Assembly (NCBI RefSeq): GCF_002127225.1
Contig: NZ_NFUR01000002.1
Span: 620,001-684,000 of the forward strand
Reading direction: 5' to 3'
Origin: Sphingomonas sp. IBVSS2
Lineage (GTDB): Bacteria > Pseudomonadota > Alphaproteobacteria > Sphingomonadales > Sphingomonadaceae
Length of the DNA stretch: 64,000 nucleotides
Shown one piece after another: positions 25,306 to 34,476 of the stretch (the stretch's first letter is position 1; each line of letters begins with the position of its first letter). Under the pieces are notes generated by a model. The model did no database searches. It worked only from the letters and a program-made list of their open reading frames with translations, and was not told the origin of the DNA. Position numbers and translations under genes: made by a program.

Positions 25306-27645
25306 GTGATCCGATTCCCGAAATCCCACTTCGGCTGCACCACATCCGCGCTCGCCATGGCCCTGCTTGCCAGCATGGCGTCGCCCGCCCGCGCGCAGAC
25401 TTCCGATATCGCCGCCACGCCGGATACCGAAGCGCCGCCGGCCGCGGAAATCGTCGTCACGGCGACCCGCCGAGAGCCTTCCGGCGCCATGCACCCGCTC
25501 GACACCGGCGGCTACGCGCTGACCAAGAGCGACTGGTCCGACGTGCTGTCGGGCACCAGTGCGCTGGCGCTGGTGAAGAACCTCCCGGGCGTCACCTTCA
25601 CTTCCACCGATGCCTATGGCCTCGATCTCTCGGACGGGTTCCTGCTGGTCCGCGGCTTCCGCCAGAACGAACTTGCGATCACCTTCGAGGGCATTCCGCT
25701 CAACGACGGCAGCTATGGCAGCGTGACCGGCACCGCCCCGCTCAACATCGGTGTCGCGACCGACATCGCCTCGGTCAATATCTCTCCAGGCTCGGCGGGC
25801 GTGAGCACCTTCTCGAACACCGTGAACGGTGGCGAGATGCGCTATTCGATCGCCGATCCCAAGCCGCAATTCGCGCTGGACGTCACCCAGGGCTTCGGCG
25901 GCAACAACAGTTTCGTGACCAGCGCCACCGTCAACACCGGCCGGATCGGCGAGGCAGGGCCGCGCATGCTGTTCGGCATCGAGCGGATCTCGAAGGACAA
26001 ATATACCGGCGCGGGCACGCAATATATGCTGCGCGCGAACGCGAAGCTGGTTCAGGACGTCCCATGGGGCGATTTCACCGCATTCCTCTCTTTCGCCCGT
26101 GCGGAGATCTGGGGCTACAACAACACCTCGTTCGACATGCTGTCCAAGCTCGGTTGGAACGGGACCGACATCTCCTATCCCGATTATGCGCGCGCGGTGT
26201 TCGTCGCATCGCCCGAGAATGCCGGGCGCTCCTGCGGCGCCTATAGCTGTGGCGAGCTGGCATCGCTCATCCCCTATGACACGGGGCAGGCGACCGACGA
26301 TTTCGTCGGGAACCTCACACATCGCTTCAATCTGACCGACCGGCTCTCGGGCAGCGTGATGGGCTATGCCGCGATCAGCAAGTCGAACATCGAGATTGCC
26401 GATGTCTCGACGCCCTCGCAAACCGGCGCACCCTTTTCCGCGCAGGTATGGCAAACGCGACCACGGCGTTTCGGGGGTACGATCGAGCTGACCTGGAAGG
26501 GGGACCGCCATATCCTCTCCGCCGGTGCCTGGATCGAGCGCGTCTCCTCGACCTCGCGCTTTGCCTCGTACAACGAGCCGATGCCGGGGCAAGGCGCGCC
26601 GCTCAGAGCGACCGGGCCGTACGATGTCTATGGGCCGGCATTCCAGATCGCCAATGATTCGCGCTGGAAGACCCATTCGTTCCAGGCCTATGTCCGCGAC
26701 GTCTTCAAGCCGAGCGAGACGCTGACGATCGACGCCGGATTCAAGGCAGTGGGCTTTTCGACCGACGGCGGCGGTATCGGCCCCGATCGCGCGCCGAACG
26801 GGCGGCTGGCGACCACCGATCTGTTCCTGCCGCGGCTGTCGATCGACTGGCGACCGAACGCGCGCACTGCCCTCTATCTCGATATCGCCAAGACGGCGGT
26901 GGGCTATCGTGTTTCCCCGCGCGGCAATATCGGCCCGGTGTCCTCGGCCTGGGCGGCCGACAGCCAGGAATTGTTCGATGCTGCGCTTGGCACGCTGAAG
27001 CCGGAGAAGGACTGGAATTTCACTGTCGGCGGCTATCGCCGTTTCGGCCCGGTCAGCATCAGCCTCGACGCATATTACGGGATCATCCTCAATCGCCTGC
27101 TGAACGGAACGAGCGGCCCGCAATTCAATCCGGTGCGCACCGTCGGGATCGTGCCGCGGTCGGAGTTGGTCGGCGCGGATGCGATCATCGGCATGAAGCC
27201 CTTCGCCTGGCTGGATATCTCGCAATCGGTTTCGGTCAGCAAGCTTCGCTACCGGAGCGATCTCGTCCTGGCCGGGGACGTCACGCCGCTGAAGGGCCAT
27301 TTCCAGCCGGGCTATCCGGGCGTCTCGCTGGTCACGCAGATCGGGGTGAAGCACGGCCGCTTCGATGCGGGCGCGACGAGCACCCTCTATCTCGACAATC
27401 CCTTTACCTACACCAACGACATCTATGTACCCAATTACTGGCAAGTGAACGCGCACGCTTCCTATCGCCTGCCGAAGTCTGGACGCCTGCCGGAACTAAC
27501 CTTCCGCATAGACGCCAACAACGCACTCAACCGCAACAATATCGGGTCGGTGGGTATCGGCGGTTATTCGGTTTCCGGCGACTATCAGACCTTCATGCGT
27601 TCCGCTCCCCGCCAGTTCCTGCTCAGCATCAACGCCAGAATCTGA
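25306..27645 (+). CDS. TonB-dependent outer-membrane receptor
   Basis: A 779-residue TonB-dependent transporter. Signal peptide to about residue 32 (PARAQ), TonB-box-like EIVVTAT near residue 48, and a plug domain with LLVRGFRQNELAITFEGIPLND and a GGEMRYSI element. The barrel is followed by a C-terminal Phe-rich end (QFLLSINARI). The sequence EGIPLNDGSYG resembles receptors annotated for iron or sugar ligands, but the ligand is not evident. It starts at GTG 25306 with a weak ribosome-binding site. A 64-codon gene follows 13 bases after the stop. Confidence 0.93.
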   Translation: MIRFPKSHFGCTTSALAMALLASMASPARAQTSDIAATPDTEAPPAAEIVVTATRREPSGAMHPLDTGGYALTKSDWSDVLSGTSALALVKNLPGVTFTSTDAYGLDLSDGFLLVRGFRQNELAITFEGIPLNDGSYGSVTGTAPLNIGVATDIASVNISPGSAGVSTFSNTVNGGEMRYSIADPKPQFALDVTQGFGGNNSFVTSATVNTGRIGEAGPRMLFGIERISKDKYTGAGTQYMLRANAKLVQDVPWGDFTAFLSFARAEIWGYNNTSFDMLSKLGWNGTDISYPDYARAVFVASPENAGRSCGAYSCGELASLIPYDTGQATDDFVGNLTHRFNLTDRLSGSVMGYAAISKSNIEIADVSTPSQTGAPFSAQVWQTRPRRFGGTIELTWKGDRHILSAGAWIERVSSTSRFASYNEPMPGQGAPLRATGPYDVYGPAFQIANDSRWKTHSFQAYVRDVFKPSETLTIDAGFKAVGFSTDGGGIGPDRAPNGRLATTDLFLPRLSIDWRPNARTALYLDIAKTAVGYRVSPRGNIGPVSSAWAADSQELFDAALGTLKPEKDWNFTVGGYRRFGPVSISLDAYYGIILNRLLNGTSGPQFNPVRTVGIVPRSELVGADAIIGMKPFAWLDISQSVSVSKLRYRSDLVLAGDVTPLKGHFQPGYPGVSLVTQIGVKHGRFDAGATSTLYLDNPFTYTNDIYVPNYWQVNAHASYRLPKSGRLPELTFRIDANNALNRNNIGSVGIGGYSVSGDYQTFMRSAPRQFLLSINARI

Positions 27646-27658
27646 CCGTGGGAGGAAA

Positions 27659-27853
27659 ATGATGCCATCAGATCATTCTCATGCCTCGGTCCGACTGTGG
27701 CTTCGTCTGTATTTGTGGCTGCTCATCCGGCTGGAGGCGGCGCTCCCCCGTCGCCGAAACCGCCCGTTCGCGGCGAAGGTGCAGGCATGGATCGATGCCG
27801 AACACGCCCGCATCCATCACGCGGTCCATCGCGGCGAGGGCGGCCAATCCTAG
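27659..27853 (+). CDS. Small hypothetical protein downstream of TonB receptor
   Basis: A 64-residue basic protein with a short hydrophobic stretch rich in Leu and Trp (LWLRLYLWLLIRLEAAL, about residues 13-29), then an Arg-rich region. GGGAGG stands at ideal distance before two adjacent ATGs (27659, 27662). It probably shares the receptor transcript, only 13 bases downstream, and its stop overlaps the convergent response-regulator stop by four bases. No family is recognised; a small membrane-associated accessory of the receptor is possible. Confidence 0.6.
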   Translation: MMPSDHSHASVRLWLRLYLWLLIRLEAALPRRRNRPFAAKVQAWIDAEHARIHHAVHRGEGGQS

Positions 27854-28464
27854 GCGTGGATGCGATCAAAGGCGCGGACGAGATCGGGCAGCGTCCGCGC
27901 CTCCATCTTGCGCATCATGTGGCCGCGACGGACTTTCACGGTGATCTCGCTCAGTCCGAGCTCGGCGGCGACCTGCTTGTTGAGCAATCCGCGCACCACC
28001 AGCCGCGCCACTTCACGCTCGCCCGGGGAGAGCGCTTCCCACAATTGCCGCACATGCCGTGTTTCCGCCGCCGTCGCGCGGCGCGTGCGGTCGATCTCGA
28101 TACCGCGATTGACCGCGTCGAGCAGATCCTGGTCGCGAAACGGCTTGGTGAGAAACTCGATCGCGCCATCCTTCATCGCGCGAACGCTCATCGCGATGTC
28201 GCCATGGCCGGTGATCATCACCGTCGGCATGGCGATGCCGCACTCGGCCATATGGGCGAGAAACGCCATCCCGCTATGCCCCGGCATCCTCACGTCGAGC
28301 ACGAGGCAGGACGGGGCATCCGCGCGCGCCGCGCCGACGAATTCCTGCACGGAGGGGAACGACCGTGAACCCAGTGCGACGGAGGAAAGCAGATCCTCCA
28401 GCGCCTCGCGGACCGCGCCGTCGTCGTCGACGATATAGACGATCGGGGATTCGGGATCGGTCAT
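27850..28464 (-). CDS. FixJ/NarL-type response regulator
   Basis: A 204-residue response regulator. The receiver domain has the acidic pocket VDDD, phospho-acceptor Asp57 (LVLDVRMPG) and Lys107 (FLTKPF). A LuxR-type HTH follows (about 143-200; LSPGEREVARLVVRGLLNKQVAAELGLSE resembles FixJ/TodT/NodW regulators). It is encoded directly after its sensor kinase, with ATGA-type overlap at 28461-28464. It should bind DNA as a phosphorylated dimer; targets are unknown. The adjacent Mg2+ ATPase on the same strand is a possible one. Confidence 0.95.
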   Translation of the reverse strand: MTDPESPIVYIVDDDGAVREALEDLLSSVALGSRSFPSVQEFVGAARADAPSCLVLDVRMPGHSGMAFLAHMAECGIAMPTVMITGHGDIAMSVRAMKDGAIEFLTKPFRDQDLLDAVNRGIEIDRTRRATAAETRHVRQLWEALSPGEREVARLVVRGLLNKQVAAELGLSEITVKVRRGHMMRKMEARTLPDLVRAFDRIHA

Positions 28465-29648
28465 GCGCCGGTTTCCTCTTCGCCGTCGGCGGGCGCGACC
28501 GGCAGGGTGAACAACAGGGCCGCACCGTCCAGCTCGCTTTCCTCGACCCAGATGCGGCCGCCATTGGCCTCGACGATCGCTCGGCTGATGGTGAGCCCGA
28601 GCCCGATGCCGTCCTGCTTGGTCGTCCAGAAGGCATCGAACAGCCGCTCCGCTTCCTGCCCGCGAAAGCCGATGCCGGAATCGGCAACCTCGAGGGTAAC
28701 GCTCGACCCGCCCTGGGTGCGGGAAGCGATCACCTCTATCTCATGCCCGCGTGCCGGATCCGCCATCACGGCGTCGATGGCGTTGAGCAGCAGATTGCCG
28801 ATGACCTGGCCGACCTGCACCCGATCGCCGAAAACCCGGGGGAGGTCTTCCGGCAGGTAGAGCCGCAGCAATATGTCGTTGCGATCGATCTGTCCGCGCG
28901 CCAGCCCGACGATCTCCTGCACCAGGGTGCCGAGATCGAATGCCGCCCGGATCGGCGCCTTGCCGCTGGCAAGGCCCCGCACGCGCGCTATCACCTCGCT
29001 GGCGCGGCTGGCTTCGGCGGCGATCCGCTCGGCGGCGCGCTCGGCCTTTTCGATATTGGGCGGATCGGTGGCCAGCCAGCGCCGGCACGCCCCAGCGCTC
29101 GTCATCACCGCGGCGAGCGGCTGGTTCACTTCGTGCGCGATCGAGGCGGTAAGCTCCCCGAGGCTGGTCACCCGGGCGATGCGCGTGAGCCGCTCGCGCG
29201 CGTCGTGGATCGCGGCCTCCGCCGCGACCAGCTTGAGCGAGAGATAGGTGGTCACCGCGATCGCGACGAGACTGATGCCGGTGTTGATGATGCCGACCTC
29301 GTACAGCCCGGAATGGGTGAGCGTGAAGCTGAGCACCGTCAGCGCCCCGCAGGCCGATGCCAGGCCGACGACCGACCGGGGGCGCATCCAGCGTGTGGCG
29401 AGCAGGATCACGGCGACGTAGAATACCGCCGCCGCAATGGCATAGTTGGTCACGGTATCGACGAAGAAGATCGCGGCGATGGCGGCGACCAGCAGGGCGA
29501 TCCTGACCGCCCTTCCGCGCTCCAGGCCGCTCCCGAGCCGTCGCGTCACGACATTGTGCCTGAGTTCATCGCGGAGCCTTCGGGTATGCCTGTTTCTTGC
29601 GTGTCGACTTCCTTCCCTATGCCGCGCGGATCGCCTGCCGTCGATCAT
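28461..29648 (-). CDS. Membrane sensor histidine kinase
   Basis: About 395 residues. The N-terminus holds about five hydrophobic segments (IALLVAAIAAIFFV, YAIAAAVFYVAVILLA and following). The H-box is LGELTASIAHEVNQPLAAV, and the ATPase domain has the N box NLLLNAIDAV, G1 DSGIGF and G2 GIGLGLTISRAIVEANGG. The FixL-like EVNQPL motif matches the FixJ-like partner. No PAS domain is evident, so the signal is probably sensed in or near the membrane. The start is uncertain: ATG 29648 is listed, and GTG 29549 just before the first helix is equally possible. Confidence 0.88.
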   Translation of the reverse strand: MIDGRRSARHREGSRHARNRHTRRLRDELRHNVVTRRLGSGLERGRAVRIALLVAAIAAIFFVDTVTNYAIAAAVFYVAVILLATRWMRPRSVVGLASACGALTVLSFTLTHSGLYEVGIINTGISLVAIAVTTYLSLKLVAAEAAIHDARERLTRIARVTSLGELTASIAHEVNQPLAAVMTSAGACRRWLATDPPNIEKAERAAERIAAEASRASEVIARVRGLASGKAPIRAAFDLGTLVQEIVGLARGQIDRNDILLRLYLPEDLPRVFGDRVQVGQVIGNLLLNAIDAVMADPARGHEIEVIASRTQGGSSVTLEVADSGIGFRGQEAERLFDAFWTTKQDGIGLGLTISRAIVEANGGRIWVEESELDGAALLFTLPVAPADGEEETGA

Positions 29649-29695
29649 TCTGCGCTGCCCGCTGCGGCGACGCCCTGGAAAGCCCGCTCGCATGT

Positions 29696-29992
29696 TCATC
29701 CGCTCCGGCGCAGTATGCCGAGCGCCGCCAGCTGAAGCCGGTGGCAGAACCGCGAGGCATGCAGCCATTGTCGCCGGGAGAGCGCTCCGTGCCGGGCGAG
29801 CATTGCGGCCATCGCAAGCAAGCGGATCGCGCCGGTGGCCATCGCCCAGGCGACCAGCCGAGCCAGAAGCGCCCGCCACGAGGGGTCGGGCGGCGGCCCG
29901 GATCCCTCGGGTCGTCCGCCTCCGCCATTGCCGTGCCAGCCTTCCTGCGGGAAGGGGCCCCGGAACGCCAAGGCGCCGCGATTCAGAACCAT
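29696..29992 (-). CDS. Possible small protein after mgtA
   Basis: A 98-codon frame overlapping the end of mgtA by 10 bases. Its middle part has a hydrophobic helix (LLARLVAWAMATGAIRLLAMAAML) followed by a basic tail with several His and Arg residues. It fills the gap between mgtA and the kinase gene and runs in the same direction. There is no recognised family and no clear ribosome-binding site. The rest of 29649-29982 holds nothing else that I can support. Confidence 0.35.
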   Translation of the reverse strand: MVLNRGALAFRGPFPQEGWHGNGGGGRPEGSGPPPDPSWRALLARLVAWAMATGAIRLLAMAAMLARHGALSRRQWLHASRFCHRLQLAALGILRRSG

Positions 29993-32697
29993 TGTCCGAA
30001 CCGCCGAATGTAGAGCGTCTTTATCGATTGCGCGACGATGCAATAGCTCAGCAGAATCCCGGCCAGCCAGGGGAAATACTGCCAGGGCAGCGGCTGAAAT
30101 CCCACCATCGCCCCGAGCGGAGAGAAAGGCAGGAACACGCCGAGCGCGCAGATCAGCGCCGTCATCGCCAGCACCGCCGGCGCCGCGACGCTCTGGAGGA
30201 AAGGGATGCGCTGGGTGCGCAGCATGTGCACCACCAGCGTCTGGGACAACAGCCCCTCGACGAACCATCCCGACTGGAACAGCGCCTGGTGCTCGGGGGA
30301 ATTGGCGCCGAATACGAACCACAGGAGTGCGAAGGTGGTCACGTCGAAGATCGAGGAGGTCGGTCCGATCCAGATCATGAAGCGCCCGATGTTGCGCGCA
30401 TCCCATTTGCGCGGACGCATGAGGAACTCGCGGTCCATCCTGTCCCACGGCAGGGCGAGCTGCGACACGTCGTACATCAGATTCTGGATCAGGATCTGTA
30501 TCGCCAGCATCGGCAGGAAAGGGATGAAGGCGCTGGCGAGCAGCACCGAGAAGACGTTCCCGAAGTTCGAGCTGGCCGTCATGTTGAGATATTTGATGAT
30601 GTTGCCGAAGGTCTCCCGCCCTTTCAGCACGCCTTCCTCCAGCACCATCAGGCTCTTTTCGAGCAGGATGATATCGGCCGATTCCTTCGCGATATCGGTG
30701 CCGCTGTCGACGGAGATGCCGACATCGGCGTCACGCAGGGCGGGGGCGTCGTTGATCCCGTCGCCGAGGAAGCCGACGGTATGGCCGTTCGCCTGCAATG
30801 CCTTGAGTACCCGCGACTTCTGGAGCGGGGTGAGCTTGGCGAAGATCGTCCGCTCGTCGACCAGCCCGCGCAGCCGCGCATCGTCGAGCGTTTCGATCTC
30901 GCGCCCGAGCAGCGGTTGCCCCGGCTCCAGCCCCACTTCGCGGCAGATACGCGCCGTGACCACCTCATTGTCGCCGGTCAGCACCTTCACGACCACGCCA
31001 TGCGCGGCGAGCGCGGCGAGCGCCGGGGCCGCGCTTTCCTTCGGCGGATCGAGGAAGGTGAGGAAGCCCTCGACGATCAGGTCCCGCTCGTCCGCGATCC
31101 CGTAGAGCGGCTTGCGTTCGTCTCCCGACACCGTCCGCGTCGCCACCACCAGCACGCGAAAGCCCTCCGCATTCATCATGCGGGCGCGGGCGACCAGCGC
31201 ATGGCGCGCCTCGTCGCCGAGCGGACGCACGGTGCCGCCGTCGCGGATGGCGTGCGCAATGCCGAGCATTTCCTCCACCGCGCCCTTGCAGACGATCAGC
31301 TGCCGGCCCGCGGTGTCCTCGACCACCACCGAGAGGCGGCGGCGGACGAAGTCGAACGGCAGCTCGTCGATCTTGCGATGGCTTTCGACCGGGCGAATCA
31401 CTTCCGGCAATTCGCTGGCGAAGCGGACCACCGCCTGATCCATCAGGTTGCGCACGCCGCTCTGATGGTGGCTGTTGATCCAGGCATAGCGCAGCACGGT
31501 GTCGTCGCGCTCGCCATGGATATCGAGATGCTGCTCGAGGATGATGCGATCCTGCGTCAGCGTACCCGTCTTGTCGGTGCACAGCACGTCCATCGCGCCG
31601 AAATTCTGGATTGCGTTGAGCCGCTTCACCACCACCTTGCGCCGCGCCATCGCCACCGCGCCCTTGGCGAGATTGGACGAGACGATCATCGGCAGCATCT
31701 CGGGCGTCAGGCCTACCGCGACCGCGAGCGCGAACAGGAAGGCGCTGGTCCAGTCGCCCTTGGTGAATCCGTTGATCAGCAGCACCACCGGCACCATCAC
31801 CAGCATGAAGCGGATCAGGAGCCAGCTGACCGAATTCACGCCGCGATCGAACGCGGTTTCCGCGCGCGAGCCGACGATCGCCTTGGCCAGGGAGCCGAAA
31901 TAGGTCCTGGCTCCGGTCGCGACGACGATCGCGGTCGCGGTGCCGCTCACGACATTGGTGCCCATGAAGCAGATCGTCGGCAGATCGAGCGCATTGGAGT
32001 CGTCGTCCGTCGCCGCGGTGGCCGATTTGCCTGCCACCGCGCCCAGCGTGTCGTATTTCTCCACCGGCAGCGCTTCGCCGGTCAGAGCGGCCTGGCTGAC
32101 GAACAGATCGCGCGATTCGAGCAGGCGTATGTCGGCGGGAACCATGTCGCCGGCCGAAAGCTGGACGATATCGCCGACAACGATCTCCGCCATGGGAATC
32201 TCGCCCGCGCGCGGCTCGGCATCGTCGTCCCGGCGCCGCCGCACCGTGGCAGTGGTGCGCACCATCGCCTTCAATGCGTCGGCGGCCTTGCCGGAGCGAT
32301 ACTCCTGCCAGAAGCGCAGAAATGCGCTCAGCATCACCATCGTCACGATGATGATGACGCCGGTATAGTCCGCAGTCTCGCCTTCGCGCAGCGGAATGAC
32401 GATATCGGTGACCGATGAAATCGCCGCCAGGGCCATCAGCACTGCAATGAATGGATTGGCGAAGGCATGCAGTAGTTGAAGGGATATGGGCGGGCGGCGA
32501 TCATGCGCTACTTCGTTCGGCCCGTCCTTGGCGAGGCGGGCTGCGGCTTCCGCCTCGGTCAGCCCGTCACTGCTGGCGCGGAAATTGGTGAGCGTCGTTC
32601 CGACGCTGTTCCGCGCCTCGCGGATTGCGCGCACCGACAGCTTGCGGTCGCGGGAGCGCTTGGGAGCGGCCAGGGTGGCCTTCGTCGTCGGGTTCAT
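29983..32697 (-). CDS. mgtA: Magnesium-translocating P-type ATPase (MgtA/MgtB type)
   Basis: A 904-residue P-type ATPase of subtype IIIB. The phosphorylation site is DKTGTLT with Asp375. The actuator motif is LTGEALP (about 205-211), the transmembrane ion-path motif is LTPEMLP (330-336), and the hinge reads GDGINDAPAL. The order of membrane segments and the N-terminal SGLTEAEAAARL are those of MgtA/MgtB, which import Mg2+ at the cost of ATP. It stands upstream of the two-component genes on the same strand. The 5' leader shows no recognised Mg2+ riboswitch. Confidence 0.95.
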   Translation of the reverse strand: MNPTTKATLAAPKRSRDRKLSVRAIREARNSVGTTLTNFRASSDGLTEAEAAARLAKDGPNEVAHDRRPPISLQLLHAFANPFIAVLMALAAISSVTDIVIPLREGETADYTGVIIIVTMVMLSAFLRFWQEYRSGKAADALKAMVRTTATVRRRRDDDAEPRAGEIPMAEIVVGDIVQLSAGDMVPADIRLLESRDLFVSQAALTGEALPVEKYDTLGAVAGKSATAATDDDSNALDLPTICFMGTNVVSGTATAIVVATGARTYFGSLAKAIVGSRAETAFDRGVNSVSWLLIRFMLVMVPVVLLINGFTKGDWTSAFLFALAVAVGLTPEMLPMIVSSNLAKGAVAMARRKVVVKRLNAIQNFGAMDVLCTDKTGTLTQDRIILEQHLDIHGERDDTVLRYAWINSHHQSGVRNLMDQAVVRFASELPEVIRPVESHRKIDELPFDFVRRRLSVVVEDTAGRQLIVCKGAVEEMLGIAHAIRDGGTVRPLGDEARHALVARARMMNAEGFRVLVVATRTVSGDERKPLYGIADERDLIVEGFLTFLDPPKESAAPALAALAAHGVVVKVLTGDNEVVTARICREVGLEPGQPLLGREIETLDDARLRGLVDERTIFAKLTPLQKSRVLKALQANGHTVGFLGDGINDAPALRDADVGISVDSGTDIAKESADIILLEKSLMVLEEGVLKGRETFGNIIKYLNMTASSNFGNVFSVLLASAFIPFLPMLAIQILIQNLMYDVSQLALPWDRMDREFLMRPRKWDARNIGRFMIWIGPTSSIFDVTTFALLWFVFGANSPEHQALFQSGWFVEGLLSQTLVVHMLRTQRIPFLQSVAAPAVLAMTALICALGVFLPFSPLGAMVGFQPLPWQYFPWLAGILLSYCIVAQSIKTLYIRRFGQWF

Positions 32698-33190
32698 GTC
32701 GATTCTTCCGGATAAGATCGGAGACGGGGCCGCGATCAGTGCAGGGCCCGCAGCTGGCTTTCGCTAGTGGGAGCCGGACGTTCCGCTCCTGACACGATCC
32801 TGCGGCCTGGAATCCAGGGAATGCTCCCGTGGACAAGGCGACGGCGCAGCGACACTCGGGATCGTGTCTTCTCCGGGCGGCGGGATGACGGCGCGTGGTA
32901 TTGCGCTTCTGTCGCTATGATCATGATGTACCTCGCTGCAGCGCCGCTGCGCTGTCAGCGAGCAACCGGAAGGTCAGCCTCGATCGAACAGCGACAGCGG
33001 CGCGGATTTTCGACTAGTGTCGCATGGCATGTTCGTCGGCTCCCCAAGCAACCGAGGGCGGGTGTCTCTGAAGTTTCTACGAAACCTCCTAGATCAACGG
33101 CAGAATTTCGACATCGATACGTGCGTTTCCGTTGGCATATCCTGGTATCTTCCACATATACGAAGGTATGCCCTCCCGGTCGGTCCGGCC
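32698..33190. other. 493-bp intergenic region upstream of mgtA
   Basis: No gene-like frame is supported. It must carry the mgtA promoter, since mgtA reads leftward from 32697. The part from about 33070 to 33180 is noticeably AT-richer than its surroundings. I see no strong palindrome or riboswitch-like fold by eye. Confidence 0.5.
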
Positions 33191-33865
33191 TCAGTCCGCC
33201 TGGGGCAGCGCATCGAGCTGCGCGTGATAGTTCGCGATCAGCGCGGGATCGGCGTCGTTGCGATGCTTGGCGATGAATGCCGCCAGCGCTTGCCGATATT
33301 CCGCGACAAAGGCCTTGTTGTTCGGGCTGGCCGCGAATTGCGCCGCGGCCTTCTCCACCGGCCTGCGATCCTCCTGGAGGAGATATTCTTTCCCATAGGG
33401 CGACAGGTCGCGCATGATCACGAAATTGCGCGGAAGCCCCGGAATATATCTGATCGCGAACGTCTCGCCCTTGGGCGGGATCATGATGGCGTTCGTGATG
33501 GGATAGATGCTGGCGGACATGGTATCGAATCGCGTCACCACGTCCTTGCCGTCCGCCGTCTTCACCACCGCGTCATAGGCCCAGATATTCTGGTCGTTCA
33601 GCGTGGAGCTGGTTTCCTCGGACTGGGTGATGACCGCCGTTCCATCGACTCCGAAGGCTTCGAGGAACAGCGCATTGAAGATATGCGCGGTGAAGAGGTT
33701 GATCTGGCCATAGATGAAGAAGACCAGGATCAGCCCGTACCAGCCGCCGCTTCCGCGCCATTTCGCCAGCAGACGGCCCAGCAGCACTCCGATGAGGACG
33801 AGGACCAGCCAGGCCCAGAAGGGGTGATGGGTGAAGAAGTATGAAATTGCCGAGAGGATGACCAT
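33191..33865 (-). CDS. Hypothetical membrane protein (paralogue of 24.6-kb remnant)
   Basis: A 224-residue protein with two N-terminal transmembrane helices (about residues 15-32 and 42-62) and a roughly 160-residue soluble domain ending KHRNDADPALIANYHAQ. The topology suggests a membrane-anchored domain of unclear side. No family is recognised. A decayed copy of its C-terminal half lies at 24642-24890, so the family has been duplicated in this genome. It is the last of three minus-strand genes of unknown function, spaced 35-51 bp apart, that may form an operon. Confidence 0.75.
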   Translation of the reverse strand: MVILSAISYFFTHHPFWAWLVLVLIGVLLGRLLAKWRGSGGWYGLILVFFIYGQINLFTAHIFNALFLEAFGVDGTAVITQSEETSSTLNDQNIWAYDAVVKTADGKDVVTRFDTMSASIYPITNAIMIPPKGETFAIRYIPGLPRNFVIMRDLSPYGKEYLLQEDRRPVEKAAAQFAASPNNKAFVAEYRQALAAFIAKHRNDADPALIANYHAQLDALPQAD

Positions 33866-33916
33866 GGCGGACCTTGCCGGAAAAGGGGAGCCGGAGCCGT
33901 ACGTCGTGCGGCATCG

Positions 33917-34441
33917 CTATGGGGTGCGCGACTTCTCGTAGCGATCGAGTGCTTCCTGATCGGCCTTGAGGACGAACTCGCACATGAGCAGCGTCTTGCC
34001 GGGCAGCGAGGGGCTCTCGCGCGCGACGATCGCAACGATGCCCAGATCGGGCTGCGGCTGCTGGCCCTGGGGCAATGCGCGGGAATAGCCCTTGGTCGCG
34101 GTGCCGAGCAGCGTGGAGCGTTCCTTCGTCAACTGATAGCGTTCGGCCAGCGCATCGGCCTGGAGCCCTTCGATCAGAACGCCCACCGCGGTGCCCGCGA
34201 AGATGACCTCGCTGCTCTTGAAGCCATCCTGCCCGAGTGCCTGCGGCAGCCTGTAGACATAGGCGCCCAGCATCGACGTATCGGGTTTGGCAAGCTTCTC
34301 GGCGGCCTCATAGAGCGTCGTGGCCGTGTCCGTCGTGTAGGGCGGCTTGCAGAGCGCGGCGTCGTAGAACGGGTCCGCCGATGCCGGCGCGGCGAAGAGG
34401 GCTCCCGACAGGATCGGGGCGGCGAAAAGGGTGCGAAGCAT
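33917..34441 (-). CDS. Hypothetical exported protein
   Basis: A 174-residue protein with a signal peptide (FAAPILSGALFAAPASA, cleaved near residue 22) and two cysteines in the mature part (ALCKPPY and LLMCEFVL). The remainder is mixed helix and strand, and no family is recognised. ATG 34441 is chosen because GGGA lies seven bases upstream; ATG 34453 is an alternative. It sits between two other unknown genes on the same strand. Confidence 0.7.
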   Translation of the reverse strand: MLRTLFAAPILSGALFAAPASADPFYDAALCKPPYTTDTATTLYEAAEKLAKPDTSMLGAYVYRLPQALGQDGFKSSEVIFAGTAVGVLIEGLQADALAERYQLTKERSTLLGTATKGYSRALPQGQQPQPDLGIVAIVARESPSLPGKTLLMCEFVLKADQEALDRYEKSRTP

Positions 34442-34476
34442 CGATACTCCCATGCTTGATGCGGGGGTTGAGGACG

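Noticed and set aside
32698..33190. Mg2+ riboswitch (M-box) in the mgtA leader
   Set aside because: I could not find the conserved M-box core or a convincing fold by eye; the sequence is only AT-richer in part.
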